The position numbers and the translations under genes are program-made. Below the pieces are notes generated by a model. The model did not search any database and had not been told where the DNA came from. It saw nothing but the letters and a program-made list of their open reading frames with translations. Positions 20,197 through 29,079 of a stretch of DNA of 64,000 nt are shown one piece after another. The DNA is from Alphaproteobacteria bacterium (GTDB lineage Bacteria; Pseudomonadota; Alphaproteobacteria; UBA6615), in contig JAJFJA010000056.1 in assembly GCA_021774445.1 (NCBI GenBank), positions 82,347 through 146,346 on the forward strand. The letters are read 5' to 3'. How positions within the stretch are numbered: position 1 is the first letter of the stretch; each line of letters starts with the position of its first letter.

Positions 20197-20736
20197 CTAC
20201 TGCGCGGCACCTGCCATAAGCGAGGCGCCGATCAACTCGATTTTGTGCTCCTCTATGTAGTCTAACATGGCCCGATATACCGACAGGCCCATTCCGCTCA
20301 CGAACTTTTCCCCGGGTTCGAGGTCTGCGCACGTGGCACAATTCTCCATGCGCGCGACGGCTTCGCGCAATTCGGCTAGCCGCGTCTCGATCATCGTTTC
20401 GAGGTCGCTGGGGTTCAGAAGGTTCGCGAACAGTGTCCTGAACAAGAAGTCGGAGCGATACCGGTCCGGCATGGACGGTTGTGCCAAGGCGTCGATCAAG
20501 GCCATCCGGCCGGCCGGGGTGATGCTATAGACCTTCTTGCCGGGGCGCCCGTTCTGAGGCATCTCGGTTACGGTCACATGGGCATCGTCTCGCAAGCGGC
20601 TCAAAGCGGGGTAAATGGAGCCGAATCCGGCGTCCTGGATGTGACTGAACGGTCCATCCTCGAAGGCTTTTTTGATCTCGTACCCGCTAGCGTCCGCGCG
20701 TGAAAGGATGGCCAAGCAGGTCGTCTTAATGTCCAT
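20197..20736 (-). CDS. PadR family transcriptional regulator
   Basis: A 179-residue PadR-type repressor: winged-helix domain at about 1-90 (start MDIKTTCLAILSRADASGYE, wing GRPGKKVYSITPAG) and a C-terminal helical dimerisation domain (PadR C/Vir_act_alpha_C type). It is the first gene of the efflux operon, and two matching palindromes overlap its promoter, so autorepression with ligand release is likely. Two Cys in MENCATCADL near the C-terminus might sense redox or metals; this is speculation. The start at 20736 is chosen because the conserved PadR N-terminus begins there; longer in-frame starts run into the operator. Confidence 0.92.
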   Translation of the reverse strand: MDIKTTCLAILSRADASGYEIKKAFEDGPFSHIQDAGFGSIYPALSRLRDDAHVTVTEMPQNGRPGKKVYSITPAGRMALIDALAQPSMPDRYRSDFLFRTLFANLLNPSDLETMIETRLAELREAVARMENCATCADLEPGEKFVSGMGLSVYRAMLDYIEEHKIELIGASLMAGAAQ

Positions 20737-20782
20737 GGACTGTGCCCCACAGCTCCCCAAGTCGAATTTAGGTCGACCCGAG

Positions 20783-20799
20783 TATCTCGGCAAGAGATA
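20783..20799. promoter_or_regulatory. downstream palindromic operator of the PadR-RND operon
   Basis: TATCTCGGCAAGAGATA, 6-bp arms with a 5-base centre. It lies just downstream of the predicted transcription start. Its centre is exactly 30 bases from the second palindrome, about three helical turns, and the two sites share most positions. It is probably bound by the PadR protein. Confidence 0.68.
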
Positions 20800-20810
20800 T
20801 TTTGATTCGT

Positions 20811-20840
20811 AATATATCGGAACGATATAGGAAAGTGCAA
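20811..20840 (-). promoter_or_regulatory. promoter of the padR-adaptor-RND operon
   Basis: Minus-strand sigma-70-like promoter: TTGCAC (-35, at 20840-20835), 18-base spacer, TATATT (-10, at 20816-20811). The upstream palindrome fills most of the spacer and reaches into the -10 element, and the downstream one covers the start region, a layout suited to tight repression. Confidence 0.65.
20813..20829. promoter_or_regulatory. upstream palindromic operator of the PadR-RND operon
   Basis: TATATCGGAACGATATA, perfect 7-bp arms with a 3-base centre, located between the -35 and -10 elements. It is the same length as the second palindrome and matches it at 13 of 17 positions, which supports both being sites for one regulator. 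Confidence 0.7.
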
Positions 20841-21060
20841 GGCTTGTCGAGGCGATTGGCAGCGCCGGCAGATGACATCGGGGGCCATTCCCGAGTGCAT
20901 GACATAGATTTGCTATCTCGCTGTGGAGTCTTCTTGTGCTAAGTCTTTGTCGGCTTCGAGTCGTTATCGAATCAGGTACCGATGAAATAATAACTCGTCG
21001 CCGACCTTGAATCGTGATAGCCAAGCACTACTCCATCCTTGTCCGAGTCGGAGCCTTTAC
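20841..21060. other. upstream part of the divergent intergenic region
   Basis: Together with the promoter and operators this makes a 324-base gene-free stretch between padR and the next plus-strand gene. It contains an imperfect inverted repeat (GTCGGC at 20949-20954 with GCCGAC at 21000-21005, plus partly matching GAGT/ACTC words inside). I see no clear plus-strand promoter and no RNA gene. Confidence 0.4.
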
Positions 21061-21342
21061 ATGAATGTCATCCCGTTTCCCTCGAGTCGTCTTACAAACG
21101 ATGACTTGTTGGTTATTTCCGGCGCCTGTTGCGACTTAATGAAGCGCGGCTTGGCAAAGGGAATAGTGCGGGTGAACTCAGACGAGGGCGACAAGATCGT
21201 CTGCGTCACCGACGACGGTAGCGGGCACTCTTATTTCGGGATTGGGCGTAATAAAGAAGGCATCTATTACGTATGCGATGAGGACGGGCAGTTTCTGAAA
21301 GAGGGGCGGCAGGTCCAGGATGTGCTCGCCGCGCTGCCCTAA
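21061..21342 (+). CDS. hypothetical protein (93 aa)
   Basis: A small soluble protein without signal peptide. It begins MNVIPFPSSRLTNDDLLVIS, with CGGAG 7 bases before the ATG. The middle holds alternating strands (GIVRVNSDEGDKIVCVTDDG and YFGIGRNKEGIYYVCDEDG) and a C-terminal helix (QVQDVLAALP). Three cysteines and many acidic residues are present. I do not recognise a family. It stands alone, divergent from padR. Confidence 0.7.
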   Translation: MNVIPFPSSRLTNDDLLVISGACCDLMKRGLAKGIVRVNSDEGDKIVCVTDDGSGHSYFGIGRNKEGIYYVCDEDGQFLKEGRQVQDVLAALP

Positions 21343-21517
21343 CGAGGCTGCCTGAGAAAAAACTCTGCGAGCGGCGGTTGCACGCGGATGCTCTGGTCCG
21401 CTAAATAGGCCATCGTAAGCTTCAGCGAGTTGGGCAGGATGACATTCGGCCCGCGATCCTTGTTCATAACCCGAAAAAAGGTTGCGCCGCGTGGGTAACT
21501 CGTGGGCCTCGCTGGCA

Positions 21518-22024
21518 ATGTCGATAGCCAGACTGGTTGGCTTGTTGGGGCCGCTGCTGTTTGCCTTGGAGGCGGCGGCCGACTGGCAGGTCAGCGAAGG
21601 CGAAGACGCATTCACGGATGAGCCGGTGGTTACGGCCTCGGTAAGTACCGGGAGCGATGATCGACTTATCGTGCAATGCGACGCGACAAATTCAATCGTT
21701 TTGGTCTTCGAACCAATGACGCCGCTGCGCGCCGAAGAGCCTGCGGTGCGTTATCGGGTCGACCGCGAGGAAGCGGTTGTGTCGACGCTGGTGTGGGAGA
21801 ACCATAACGGACGGGCGCGGACGGCCCGTGCACCGAAAAAATCCTTGTTTGGAGAGGGCGGCCAGGAGGACGAGATCCTCAGCATACTCCAGAGCCTGGT
21901 CAGGGGAGGCAATTTTGTGATCGAGGCGGGCGGAGAGCAGGCGCAGTTTTCGCTGCGCGGTTCGGAGAAGGCACTATTGCCGGTGATCGGACGTTGCGGC
22001 ATAGAGATAGAGTCCACTCCGTAA
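21518..22024 (+). CDS. secreted hypothetical protein (168 aa)
   Basis: An N-terminal signal peptide (MSIARLVGLLGPLLFALEAAA, cleavage near residue 20) is followed by a beta-rich domain with two cysteines placed like a disulfide (VQCDATNS and IGRCGIEI). The C-terminal pattern FSLRGSEKALLPVIGRCG, strand then helix then Cys, is common in small periplasmic proteins of alphaproteobacteria. The ATG at 21518 puts the start at the signal peptide; a TTG at 21482 would add 12 residues. Function unknown. Confidence 0.72.
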   Translation: MSIARLVGLLGPLLFALEAAADWQVSEGEDAFTDEPVVTASVSTGSDDRLIVQCDATNSIVLVFEPMTPLRAEEPAVRYRVDREEAVVSTLVWENHNGRARTARAPKKSLFGEGGQEDEILSILQSLVRGGNFVIEAGGEQAQFSLRGSEKALLPVIGRCGIEIESTP

Positions 22025-22211
22025 CATCCGTTGCGATGACTTGGTATTTACTATGTTGCGCGTTAACGTTTGTGACATTTTTGGTAATTTGTGTAAAATT
22101 TTCTGAAACTATTCTGGCCTTATACTTCTGATCTTGCTAGAAATACCTGCACGAGCCTGCTTCCGTGCCCTATATATAGGGTGCTGGGTTTTTACTGGCA
22201 TGAGGTTAGAG

Positions 22212-22646
22212 ATGGTTAACCGCCCGACAGAGCGGTCCCGTTCCATTTGGTCGTATGGTTTTCGAGTGCCCGGTGTGATCGTAACCGGCTGCCTGGCGGT
22301 ATTATTTGCGGTGGGCGGCGGCTCTTTGACCGACCCTGCGATCGCCGCGGAATTGATGAAAGACGCGCCTGTGGGTGCCGATCATGGCCTATCAGATCCG
22401 GCGATCTCCAAAGGGGGGCCGCTTAACGATCTTGGCCAGGATCAAGGCGATCCGGCACTGTTCCAAAAGACGCCAATGGTGCCGTATGAGCCGAGCCTGG
22501 GGCGGGGCGCAACCCGGTGCAATTGGTGGTTGCCGCCAGACTTGCCGCTTGGTGGCGGGTTCTCGTTCGCCCTGTTCTGCAACGGCCAAGCATTTGGCGT
22601 GCAATTGGGCGACAACCTGCCGGATCCGGATATCGGCGAGAGCTAA
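22212..22646 (+). CDS. secreted hypothetical protein (144 aa)
   Basis: After a short basic N-terminus there is a signal-like hydrophobic segment (VIVTGCLAVLFAVGGGSL) with probable cleavage after AIAA near residue 45. The mature part is small and acidic, then ends in an aromatic/Gly-rich module RCNWWLPPDLPLGGGFSF with two cysteines. The ATG at 22212 follows AGGTTAGAG; an ATG at 22200 is also in frame. The stop overlaps the convergent cyclotransferase stop by 4 bases. The upstream 187 bases are AT-rich and hold a TATACT word but no convincing -35. No family recognised. Confidence 0.62.
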   Translation: MVNRPTERSRSIWSYGFRVPGVIVTGCLAVLFAVGGGSLTDPAIAAELMKDAPVGADHGLSDPAISKGGPLNDLGQDQGDPALFQKTPMVPYEPSLGRGATRCNWWLPPDLPLGGGFSFALFCNGQAFGVQLGDNLPDPDIGES

Positions 22647-23332
22647 TCGTCGTTCCGCCGTATTTCGGAGAGCAGCTCATTAAGGTGTCGATCGCTTAGA
22701 CCGAGTTCTTGCAGGTGAGCGACGGTTCTTTCCAGATAATCCCGAGCGGTTCCGAGCGGACCGCTGGCGCGGGCGAGGGTCGCGGCCACTTGGTCGGCCG
22801 GTAGGCGCCCGGCGTAGCGTTGCTCTGCCCGGTTCGAGACAAAAGTGATCGCGCGAAATGGTCCGGATTGGCCGTGCAGTGTGACCCAACTTGGCCGGTA
22901 GGACATGGCGACCATCTCCCGGGCCCAGATGACATCAAGCTCGGATTCGGCCTGACGGCCAGGGATACGGAAGGCTTCGCCGCGGCAAGAGCCGCCAGGT
23001 TCGAGGGCAAGAATCAGCCCGGGCGATTCCACCGAGGCGCGGCCGGCATGGGTCCATAGGCAAAAGCGGCGGTGGTAGCCGTGCAAGGTGGTGATGCAGC
23101 GGTCGGCATATTGGAAGGCCGGATTCCACATCAAGGAGCCATAACCAAAGACCCAGACGTCGGCTCCCGGATTGGCCTGGCTGAGGATTTGCTCACGAGA
23201 ATGGCGGCGTTCCTGATCGGAGGCGATTTTCAGCAGCCCGCGGCGTTCGGCTTCGCGCAGCATGACCTTGAAAGCGCCGCTGCGAAGTCGCTCGCGGCTG
23301 ACCGCTGAGATGTCGGGATCATGGGGCGCCAT
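22643..23332 (-). CDS. gamma-glutamylcyclotransferase, ChaC type
   Basis: A 229-residue ChaC-like protein expected to degrade glutathione to 5-oxoproline and Cys-Gly in the cytoplasm. The family start VFGYGSLMWNPAF is near residue 62, followed by GYHRRFCLWTHAGR and the catalytic Glu region DVIWAREMV. The first about 60 residues are a family-typical but weakly conserved extension. The gene is single, convergent with the upstream secreted protein. Confidence 0.9.
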   Translation of the reverse strand: MAPHDPDISAVSRERLRSGAFKVMLREAERRGLLKIASDQERRHSREQILSQANPGADVWVFGYGSLMWNPAFQYADRCITTLHGYHRRFCLWTHAGRASVESPGLILALEPGGSCRGEAFRIPGRQAESELDVIWAREMVAMSYRPSWVTLHGQSGPFRAITFVSNRAEQRYAGRLPADQVAATLARASGPLGTARDYLERTVAHLQELGLSDRHLNELLSEIRRNDD

Positions 23333-23486
23333 GGCGGGGGACTCTAGTTGGCTTGAGCCGACAGACCAACACCTACATAGGGTAGGGGATGTCCTTTATT
23401 TGCCCTGCATATGCCAATAGGCCGCCACATTCAGGGGGTCTAATCACCCTCGAACCTGGCCCAAAAGGTATTCTGGAGTGAACGCA

Positions 23487-23693
23487 ATGGCACTTGATCT
23501 ACCGACCCAACTGGATCTCGCGGCGCGGCATGTCGCGGCGGCCGACCGCCACCGGCGACAAGGACTGCAGGCGCGTGCTTGGATCCACGAATTGGCGGCA
23601 CGCAACTATCTGTTGATGACCTCGGAAGCGCTGGGAGAGCGCCTGGAGAGCAATCCCGACGTGCAGTTAATGGAACTGCAGGAAGCGGCCTAG
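23487..23693 (+). CDS. small hypothetical protein (68 aa)
   Basis: A short, probably all-helical soluble protein beginning MALDLPTQLDLAARHVAAAD, rich in Ala, Arg and His. GGAG lies 8 bases before the ATG. It lies 120 bases upstream of the Nfu-type gene. No motif recognised; coding status rests on the ribosome-binding site and composition. Confidence 0.55.
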   Translation: MALDLPTQLDLAARHVAAADRHRRQGLQARAWIHELAARNYLLMTSEALGERLESNPDVQLMELQEAA

Positions 23694-23813
23694 CCGCGGG
23701 ATACAGCGGCGAGAGTGATTTTCGTTCATTGCGGTGAAGAATGGTGGACAAATCGACGCGAAGCCACATCTTAGGGGTGATGTAAGAGAGGCGCGCAAGT
23801 CGAGGCGGCACCG

Positions 23814-24659
23814 ATGTTTATCAAGAGCGAAACAACACCAAATTCGGCGAATCTGAAATTCTTGCCGGGCCGGCCTGTCCTGGAGACCGGGTCAGCCGAC
23901 TTCCCGAACGCTCAAGCGGCGGGGCAATCGCCACTGGCGCGGCGGCTGTTCGAAATCGGCGGGGTGACCGGGGTGTTTCTGGGTCAGGATTTTGTCACCG
24001 TGACGAAGAGCGCCGATGAGAGCTGGGAGGCCCTAGAGCCAAAGATCCTGGAGGGGCTGCTCGATCATTTCGCCTCCGGGGACGCCAGCGTGCAGGGTCC
24101 GGAAGAGGCTGCACCGGCCGCCGGTAAAAGCGATGAGGCCTTGATGGATGAAATTGACGAGATGTTGGAGGCCCGGGTGCGGCCGGCGGTGCAGCAAAGC
24201 GGCGGCGACGTGGTGCTGCGCGGCTTCCGGGACGGTATCGTGTTGTTGGAGTTCAGTGGCGACGCGGCCGGGCTGGTGGGGCCGATTGGCCGATTGATGC
24301 GGCATTTCATGCCCGCGGTTCTTGAGGTGCGCGATTATCGGGACGATTTGGACAAGCCAGGTTTGGCAACGCCGACGGGCTTGGAAGTGCAACGGGTGAT
24401 TACGGAACGGATCAATCCCTCCGTGGCCGGCCACGGCGGCTACATCGCACTGGTCGATGTGCAGGGCGATACAGCCTATATCCGCCTGGAAGGCGGCTGC
24501 CAAGGCTGCGGGATGGCGGATGTGACCCTCAAGCAAGGGGTGGAGGTCGAGATCGTCGATGCCGTTCAGGGCATCGGCCGGGTGCTCGACGTGACCGACC
24601 ATGCCGAGGGCACGAACCCCTACTATCAACCCGGCGAAGGGGCGGGAGCCCCCGCCTAG
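23814..24659 (+). CDS. chimeric Nfu-type Fe-S scaffold/carrier protein
   Basis: A 281-residue protein that would carry and deliver 4Fe-4S clusters to apoproteins. Three modules are visible: Nfu_N (about 1-90, FIKSETTPNSANLKFLPG to KSADESWEALEP); a NifU-like module (about 110-180, GDVVLRGFRDGIVLLEF) where the cluster-binding CxxC is replaced by DAAGLV; and a second NifU module (about 185-270) with intact C229 and C232 in GGCQGCGMADVTLKQGVE and an NfuA-like tail DVTDHAEGTNPYY. Ordinary bacterial Nfu is about 185-190 residues with one NifU domain. The second module resembles the C-terminal domain of NfuA more than Nfu. The gene stands alone; no isc or suf genes are near. Confidence 0.88.
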   Translation: MFIKSETTPNSANLKFLPGRPVLETGSADFPNAQAAGQSPLARRLFEIGGVTGVFLGQDFVTVTKSADESWEALEPKILEGLLDHFASGDASVQGPEEAAPAAGKSDEALMDEIDEMLEARVRPAVQQSGGDVVLRGFRDGIVLLEFSGDAAGLVGPIGRLMRHFMPAVLEVRDYRDDLDKPGLATPTGLEVQRVITERINPSVAGHGGYIALVDVQGDTAYIRLEGGCQGCGMADVTLKQGVEVEIVDAVQGIGRVLDVTDHAEGTNPYYQPGEGAGAPA

Positions 24660-24665
24660 TCCTAT

Positions 24666-24704
24666 CCAAGCTTCGAGTCTCTCAGTTAGCATGCCGAAGC
24701 TTGG
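24666..24704 (+). repeat. 10-bp perfect inverted repeat behind the Nfu gene
   Basis: CCAAGCTTCG and CGAAGCTTGG separated by 19 bases, starting 7 bases after the Nfu stop codon. There is no T tract, so if it is a terminator it is not a canonical one. It could also stabilise the 3' end of the transcript. Confidence 0.5.
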
Positions 24705-24792
24705 CTTGCTTGCCCGGTGCGTCATGCAGAGATTCTGCCATGGCGTGACAGTCGGAAGCCGCGGCAGCGGCTATCCGTTGACAAGGGGATTG

Positions 24793-25476
24793 ATGATGAA
24801 CAGGCGTAGCTTCTGCCTCGCTATAGGCATTGCGGTCGGTCTTACCGGTTTGGCGCCGGTCGGCATGGCGCAGGATTCCGATCAGCAGGAGTTGGTCGAC
24901 AGAGCCGCCATAACGGTACGCTCGCTGAGGCGCGATGATGCCGTCGGCACGGGCTTCAATAATCTACTCTCGACCGCCAAGGCCGTCGTGGTTGTGCCGA
25001 AACTGGTGAAGGGTGGTTTCATCGTCGGCGGTGAAATTGGCAAAGGTGTGATGATCGCCAAAACGGCGGACGGCGGCTGGGGTTCGCCGGCGTTCGTACG
25101 CCTGGCGGCCGCTTCAATTGGACTGCAGATCGGTGGCTCGGTTTCCGAGGTGGCCTTCACGATCATGACCGACAAGGGTCTCGACGCGTTATTGAAGAAC
25201 CAGTTCAAGTTCGGCGCTGGGGTGGACGCGGCGCTTGGGCCGGTCGGCGGCAGCGTGGAGGCCTCGACGACGACCGAATTGGGGGCTGATATTTACGCCT
25301 TTGCGACGAGCCAAGGGCTGTTCGCCGGTGGTTCCTTCGACGGGACGGTGATCGATCAACTCGAAGAGGTCAATAAGTCCTTCTATGGCAGTGGTCTGCC
25401 CGTGAAGGAGCTTATTTTCGATCCTGGGCCTGCGGCGGGGCGGGCGACGACCCTGCGGGAGGCACTGGCGCGCTAA
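24793..25476 (+). CDS. SYLF (Ysc84-type) domain exported protein
   Basis: A 227-residue lipid-binding-domain protein with an N-terminal signal peptide (MNRRSFCLAIGIAVGLTGLA, cleavage near MAQ). The SYLF/DUF500 domain fills the rest: AKAVVVVPKLVKGGFIVGGE, GGWGSPAFVRLAAASIGLQI, LKNQFKFGAGVDAALGPVG and ADIYAFATSQGLFAGGSFDG. In eukaryotes the domain binds phosphoinositides; bacterial members are exported and poorly studied. Two adjacent ATG codons (24793, 24796) follow AAGGGGA. It converges with the HlyD-like gene, 3 bases away. Confidence 0.87.
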   Translation: MMNRRSFCLAIGIAVGLTGLAPVGMAQDSDQQELVDRAAITVRSLRRDDAVGTGFNNLLSTAKAVVVVPKLVKGGFIVGGEIGKGVMIAKTADGGWGSPAFVRLAAASIGLQIGGSVSEVAFTIMTDKGLDALLKNQFKFGAGVDAALGPVGGSVEASTTTELGADIYAFATSQGLFAGGSFDGTVIDQLEEVNKSFYGSGLPVKELIFDPGPAAGRATTLREALAR

Positions 25477-25479
25477 AAC

Positions 25480-26697
25480 TCAGCCGGGCGGGCGAACGGC
25501 CAGTCGTGCACGCTCCGCAATACGCTCACTGGGATGCAGCACGACCTGCGCGCCCACGGGTATGCCGTCACGAAGTTCGGCGACGCGGTCGTTCATCTGA
25601 CCCACGGTCACAGCGGCTTGCCGGGCGCGTCCGTTTTCATCAAACACGAACACCGCCCACTGATCGGCGGTGCGAAAGAGCGCACTGAGGGGCACGCGCA
25701 AGACGTCCTCCGCTTGCCAAACCGTGATGTGCGTGGCGACCCGAAATCCATGACCAAGCTCAGACCAAGTCTGAGGCGGATCGGTCAGGTCTATGATTAC
25801 ATTGACGCGTTGTTCTTCGATGCCCAGGGCAGATACCTTGGTGAAGGCCAACGGTTCAACGTGCCGAACCTGTCCGCGCAAAGTCTGGGCGCCGCCCCAG
25901 CCGTCGATCTCGACGATAGCTCCGGGGGCCACCTTTACCGCGTCGGCGGACAGCAGATCGGTGACGATTTCGAGATCGCGCGGGTCGCCAACTTCGAGCA
26001 GTGGCTCGCCGCGTTGGACGATCCCGGCGCTCTTATGAATGACGCGCAACACAACGCCATCGATAGGGGCGCGGACCTCGATGCAACAATCGGCGTCCAG
26101 GAGTGCGCCGTTGGCCTTGGGTTCGAGCAGCGCCGCCCGCGCCTCGGCCAAGCGAAAGCGGCTTACCTGCAATGCCGCGCGGGCTTTCTTGATTGCCGCG
26201 GTTGCACTGGTGAAGGCCATTTCGGCCTGCTCGAGGCGGGCGGTGGAGACATTGCCGCGCTCGGCCAGCGATTTGGTCCTGGTGTAGTCTGACTCGGCAT
26301 AACGGAACTCGGATTCAGCCTCCGCAATGGCCGCGGCGGCCTGGATCTCGGCCGCCTCGGCGGCGGCGACCGTGGCTTCGGCGCGGGCCTTGGCGCGCCG
26401 ATCGAGAAACTCGGGCTCGCTCGGTCGGATGACGGCTAGTACCGAGCTTTGCTGACGCACCTGGTCGCCGACATCGACATCAATGCGAAGCGCGCGCCCG
26501 GTAATCGGCGCGGAAACGGTGAATATCTCCTTGATGCGGGTTTCGCCTTCGTCGGTGACGGCGACACGCATGGGGCCCTGGGTGATCGGGGCTAGGTCGA
26601 CTAGGATCGGCTGAGGCCGAAAGACCTGGACCGCCGCGAGGATGACGAGACCCGCCAGCACCGCGAAGATTATTCTACGAGACCAAGCGCGTATCAC
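25480..26697 (-). CDS. HlyD-like periplasmic adaptor of an ABC exporter
   Basis: A 405-residue membrane fusion protein. It has an N-terminal membrane anchor (IIFAVLAGLVILAAVQVF), then lipoyl half-motifs (ITGRALRIDVDVGDQVRQQ and APIDGVVLRVIHKSAGIVQRG) separated by a long Ala/Glu-rich coiled-coil hairpin (about residues 105-200), then beta-barrel domains. It is the last gene of a three-gene operon with an FtsX-type permease and ATPase, the DevBCA/MacAB-like layout for ABC export across both membranes. No outer-membrane channel gene is nearby. Confidence 0.9.
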   Translation of the reverse strand: MIRAWSRRIIFAVLAGLVILAAVQVFRPQPILVDLAPITQGPMRVAVTDEGETRIKEIFTVSAPITGRALRIDVDVGDQVRQQSSVLAVIRPSEPEFLDRRAKARAEATVAAAEAAEIQAAAAIAEAESEFRYAESDYTRTKSLAERGNVSTARLEQAEMAFTSATAAIKKARAALQVSRFRLAEARAALLEPKANGALLDADCCIEVRAPIDGVVLRVIHKSAGIVQRGEPLLEVGDPRDLEIVTDLLSADAVKVAPGAIVEIDGWGGAQTLRGQVRHVEPLAFTKVSALGIEEQRVNVIIDLTDPPQTWSELGHGFRVATHITVWQAEDVLRVPLSALFRTADQWAVFVFDENGRARQAAVTVGQMNDRVAELRDGIPVGAQVVLHPSERIAERARLAVRPPG

Positions 26698-26703
26698 TTT
26701 GCC

Positions 26704-29079
26704 TTACTCCCGGGTCTTAAGCACGGCGATGAGGTCCAGCTGACCGATCCGCCGCGCGACAATCAGGCTGGAAAGCAGCGAGGCAACCACAACAACCGTC
26801 CAGGCATAACCATAGGTGGCGGGCGTAACCACTAGCGGAATGCGGTATAGGTCGTTGTTCAGGCCATGCAGGATGGCGGCGGCCAGGCCATATCCGATCA
26901 GTGAGCCGATCGGCAGAGCCACAAGGATAAGGATCGCCAGCTCGCCTAGCAGAATGTAGGTGACCTCGCCGCGGGTGAAGCCGAGGACACGGAGGCTGGC
27001 CAGTTCTCGGCCTTGCTCGGACAGGGCGATGCGGGCGCTATTGTAAACGACACCAAAGGCGATGATGGTGGCGAAAGCGGTGGTGAAGGTGACAGAGATT
27101 AACAGGTTTTCGGCGAGAGTGTCGCGCAGTGACTCGAGCGCGGTGCGGCGCAATGCAACACCGGCGACGGCCGGGCTGTCCTTCAACGCTCGGTAGAGCC
27201 GCTCCTCCTCAGCCGCATCAGTCATGAGATAGGCGCCCGACAACACCGGGCCCTCCAACATCAGACGATTGAGCGCGGCCAGATCCATGTACGCACCGAT
27301 GCCTAGGTAGCTCTCGATCAAACCGACAACCGGCATCTCACGGGTTGGTCGCCGCCCTTCCATGACCGAAACCGTGACTGTGTCGCCGGGTCGGGCCGCC
27401 AAGAAGTCGGCCAGCCTGGTAGTGAGAAGCAGGCCTTCGGCGGGCAGAGTGATCGGCTGCAAGGCGCCATCAAGTAGCCGACTTAAATCGGCTCCCTGGG
27501 GATAACCGGTAATAGCGACGCGTTTCTGCCGGGTCCCAGACGTCAGCTTGGCCGGAACCGCTCGATATCCCTCCACCGCGAGCACGCCCGGCAGATGGGC
27601 CAGGGTCCGGCGGACATCAGCCTGGCTCGGTTCGAAGAAGGTCATGGTCACGTCCTGGCGGGCCGTCTGATCGAAATGGAAATCGATGAATGCTTCGATG
27701 GCGCCAAAGAAAAAGAATGACGTTATGAGCACGGCGACGGGCATAGATAGTCCGATCGTCGTGAGGGCGGCGCGAAGGGGCCAGCGAGTGATGTGCCGCA
27801 AGATCATGCGACTGGGCTGGCCGAGCCATGCGATCAAGCTGCGATGGTCGAGCCAGGAATGGCGGTAGCTTGGCGGTGCCGGCGGTGACATGGCGACGGC
27901 GGGGGTCAAGCGCATAATACGACGCAACGTCGTGGCGGTCGCCAGCAAGGCGGCGGCGACGGCGATCGCGGTAGCGAATGCAAACAGATCGGGCTGCGGG
28001 CGAAAATAGACGAAGGGGAATTGAAAGAACCGGGTGTAATAGGACGTCATGCTGAGGCCGAGCCAGGTGCCAGCGGCCAAGCCAACAATGATACCGGCGG
28101 CGGTAATCGCGAGGACCAACTTGGCGTAGTGGGTCGCAACCGCGATGTCCGAGTAGCCGAAGGCCTTCAACAGGCCGATTTGCTCCCGTTCCGTCGCGAT
28201 CAGCCGGGTCACGACGATGTTGAGCAGAAATGCGGCGACAGCGAGAAATATCGGCGGAATGAGGCGACTGAAACCAGCAAGCTGATCGAGCTCTCCGGTG
28301 AGAAAGAAATGTGATGTTTGATCCTGGCGCGCAAAGGCACCCGTGCCGCCAAAAGGTGCGAGGATGCGATCTACCGCCGCAATTACGGCGGGCTCGGAGG
28401 CGCCGCGCTGGAGTTTGAGAGCGACCGCGTTGAAAGCGCCTTCCAGATCGAAGGCGGCGGCGAGCGCGTCGCGGTTCATCCACAGAATGCCGAACCTGCG
28501 GTCATCCGGGACGATCGTGCCAGGGCTAAGCGCATATACGAACTCCGGCGACAGGGCCGTGCCGACGATCCGGAGCTGCTGACGGCGACCATTGAGGACA
28601 GCTTTGATGCTGTCGCCCGGACCTAAATCGTTCTTGTCGGCGAAGGCATTGCTGATGATGACCTCGTCGTCGGCGCCGGGGGCAAGCAAGCGGCCGCTGC
28701 GCAGGACGATGTTATTCAACGACCCGGTCGTTGGATCAACCTGGGAGACCAGTTGCCCGGTCGCCGGCTCGGCCAAGCCGGGCACATCCAGGGTCACGCC
28801 GGAGAAAATGCGGGTTTGTACGGCAGCGACGCCGTGGATGCGGGCCAGTTCGACCCGAAGCTGGTTCGGGGCTCGTTTTACCGGTGCGAAGATGTCGGCG
28901 AAACGATAGCGTTCGTAATAGGCGTCGCGGGTATCGCCGAGGGACCGCATGGTCCCCAGCAGGGTGACGAACAGGGCGACGCCGGCGGCGAGGACCAAGG
29001 CGATGGCGATCGCCTGGCCGCGCAGGTGCCAGAGATCGCGAAGCAGTTTGCGGTCGAGCGGTGAAATCGTCACGGTCAC
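26704..29079 (-). CDS. ABC transporter permease with duplicated FtsX domains
   Basis: A 791-residue membrane protein of the MacB/FtsX (type VII ABC) superfamily. It has an N-terminal helix (about 20-38), an extracytoplasmic domain, three helices with FtsX features (about 270-400), a middle helix near 440-465, a second extracytoplasmic domain and three more helices (about 665-785, [22 protein letters not shown]). The duplicated form is common in exporters paired with HlyD-like proteins. The GTG at 29079 overlaps the ATPase stop as GTGA, indicating translational coupling; a TTG at 29082 is possible. Confidence 0.9.
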   Translation of the reverse strand: MTVTISPLDRKLLRDLWHLRGQAIAIALVLAAGVALFVTLLGTMRSLGDTRDAYYERYRFADIFAPVKRAPNQLRVELARIHGVAAVQTRIFSGVTLDVPGLAEPATGQLVSQVDPTTGSLNNIVLRSGRLLAPGADDEVIISNAFADKNDLGPGDSIKAVLNGRRQQLRIVGTALSPEFVYALSPGTIVPDDRRFGILWMNRDALAAAFDLEGAFNAVALKLQRGASEPAVIAAVDRILAPFGGTGAFARQDQTSHFFLTGELDQLAGFSRLIPPIFLAVAAFLLNIVVTRLIATEREQIGLLKAFGYSDIAVATHYAKLVLAITAAGIIVGLAAGTWLGLSMTSYYTRFFQFPFVYFRPQPDLFAFATAIAVAAALLATATTLRRIMRLTPAVAMSPPAPPSYRHSWLDHRSLIAWLGQPSRMILRHITRWPLRAALTTIGLSMPVAVLITSFFFFGAIEAFIDFHFDQTARQDVTMTFFEPSQADVRRTLAHLPGVLAVEGYRAVPAKLTSGTRQKRVAITGYPQGADLSRLLDGALQPITLPAEGLLLTTRLADFLAARPGDTVTVSVMEGRRPTREMPVVGLIESYLGIGAYMDLAALNRLMLEGPVLSGAYLMTDAAEEERLYRALKDSPAVAGVALRRTALESLRDTLAENLLISVTFTTAFATIIAFGVVYNSARIALSEQGRELASLRVLGFTRGEVTYILLGELAILILVALPIGSLIGYGLAAAILHGLNNDLYRIPLVVTPATYGYAWTVVVVASLLSSLIVARRIGQLDLIAVLKTRE

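Noticed and set aside
20737..21024. N-terminal extension of PadR
   Set aside because: It covers the promoter and both operators; conserved PadR sequence begins at 20736.
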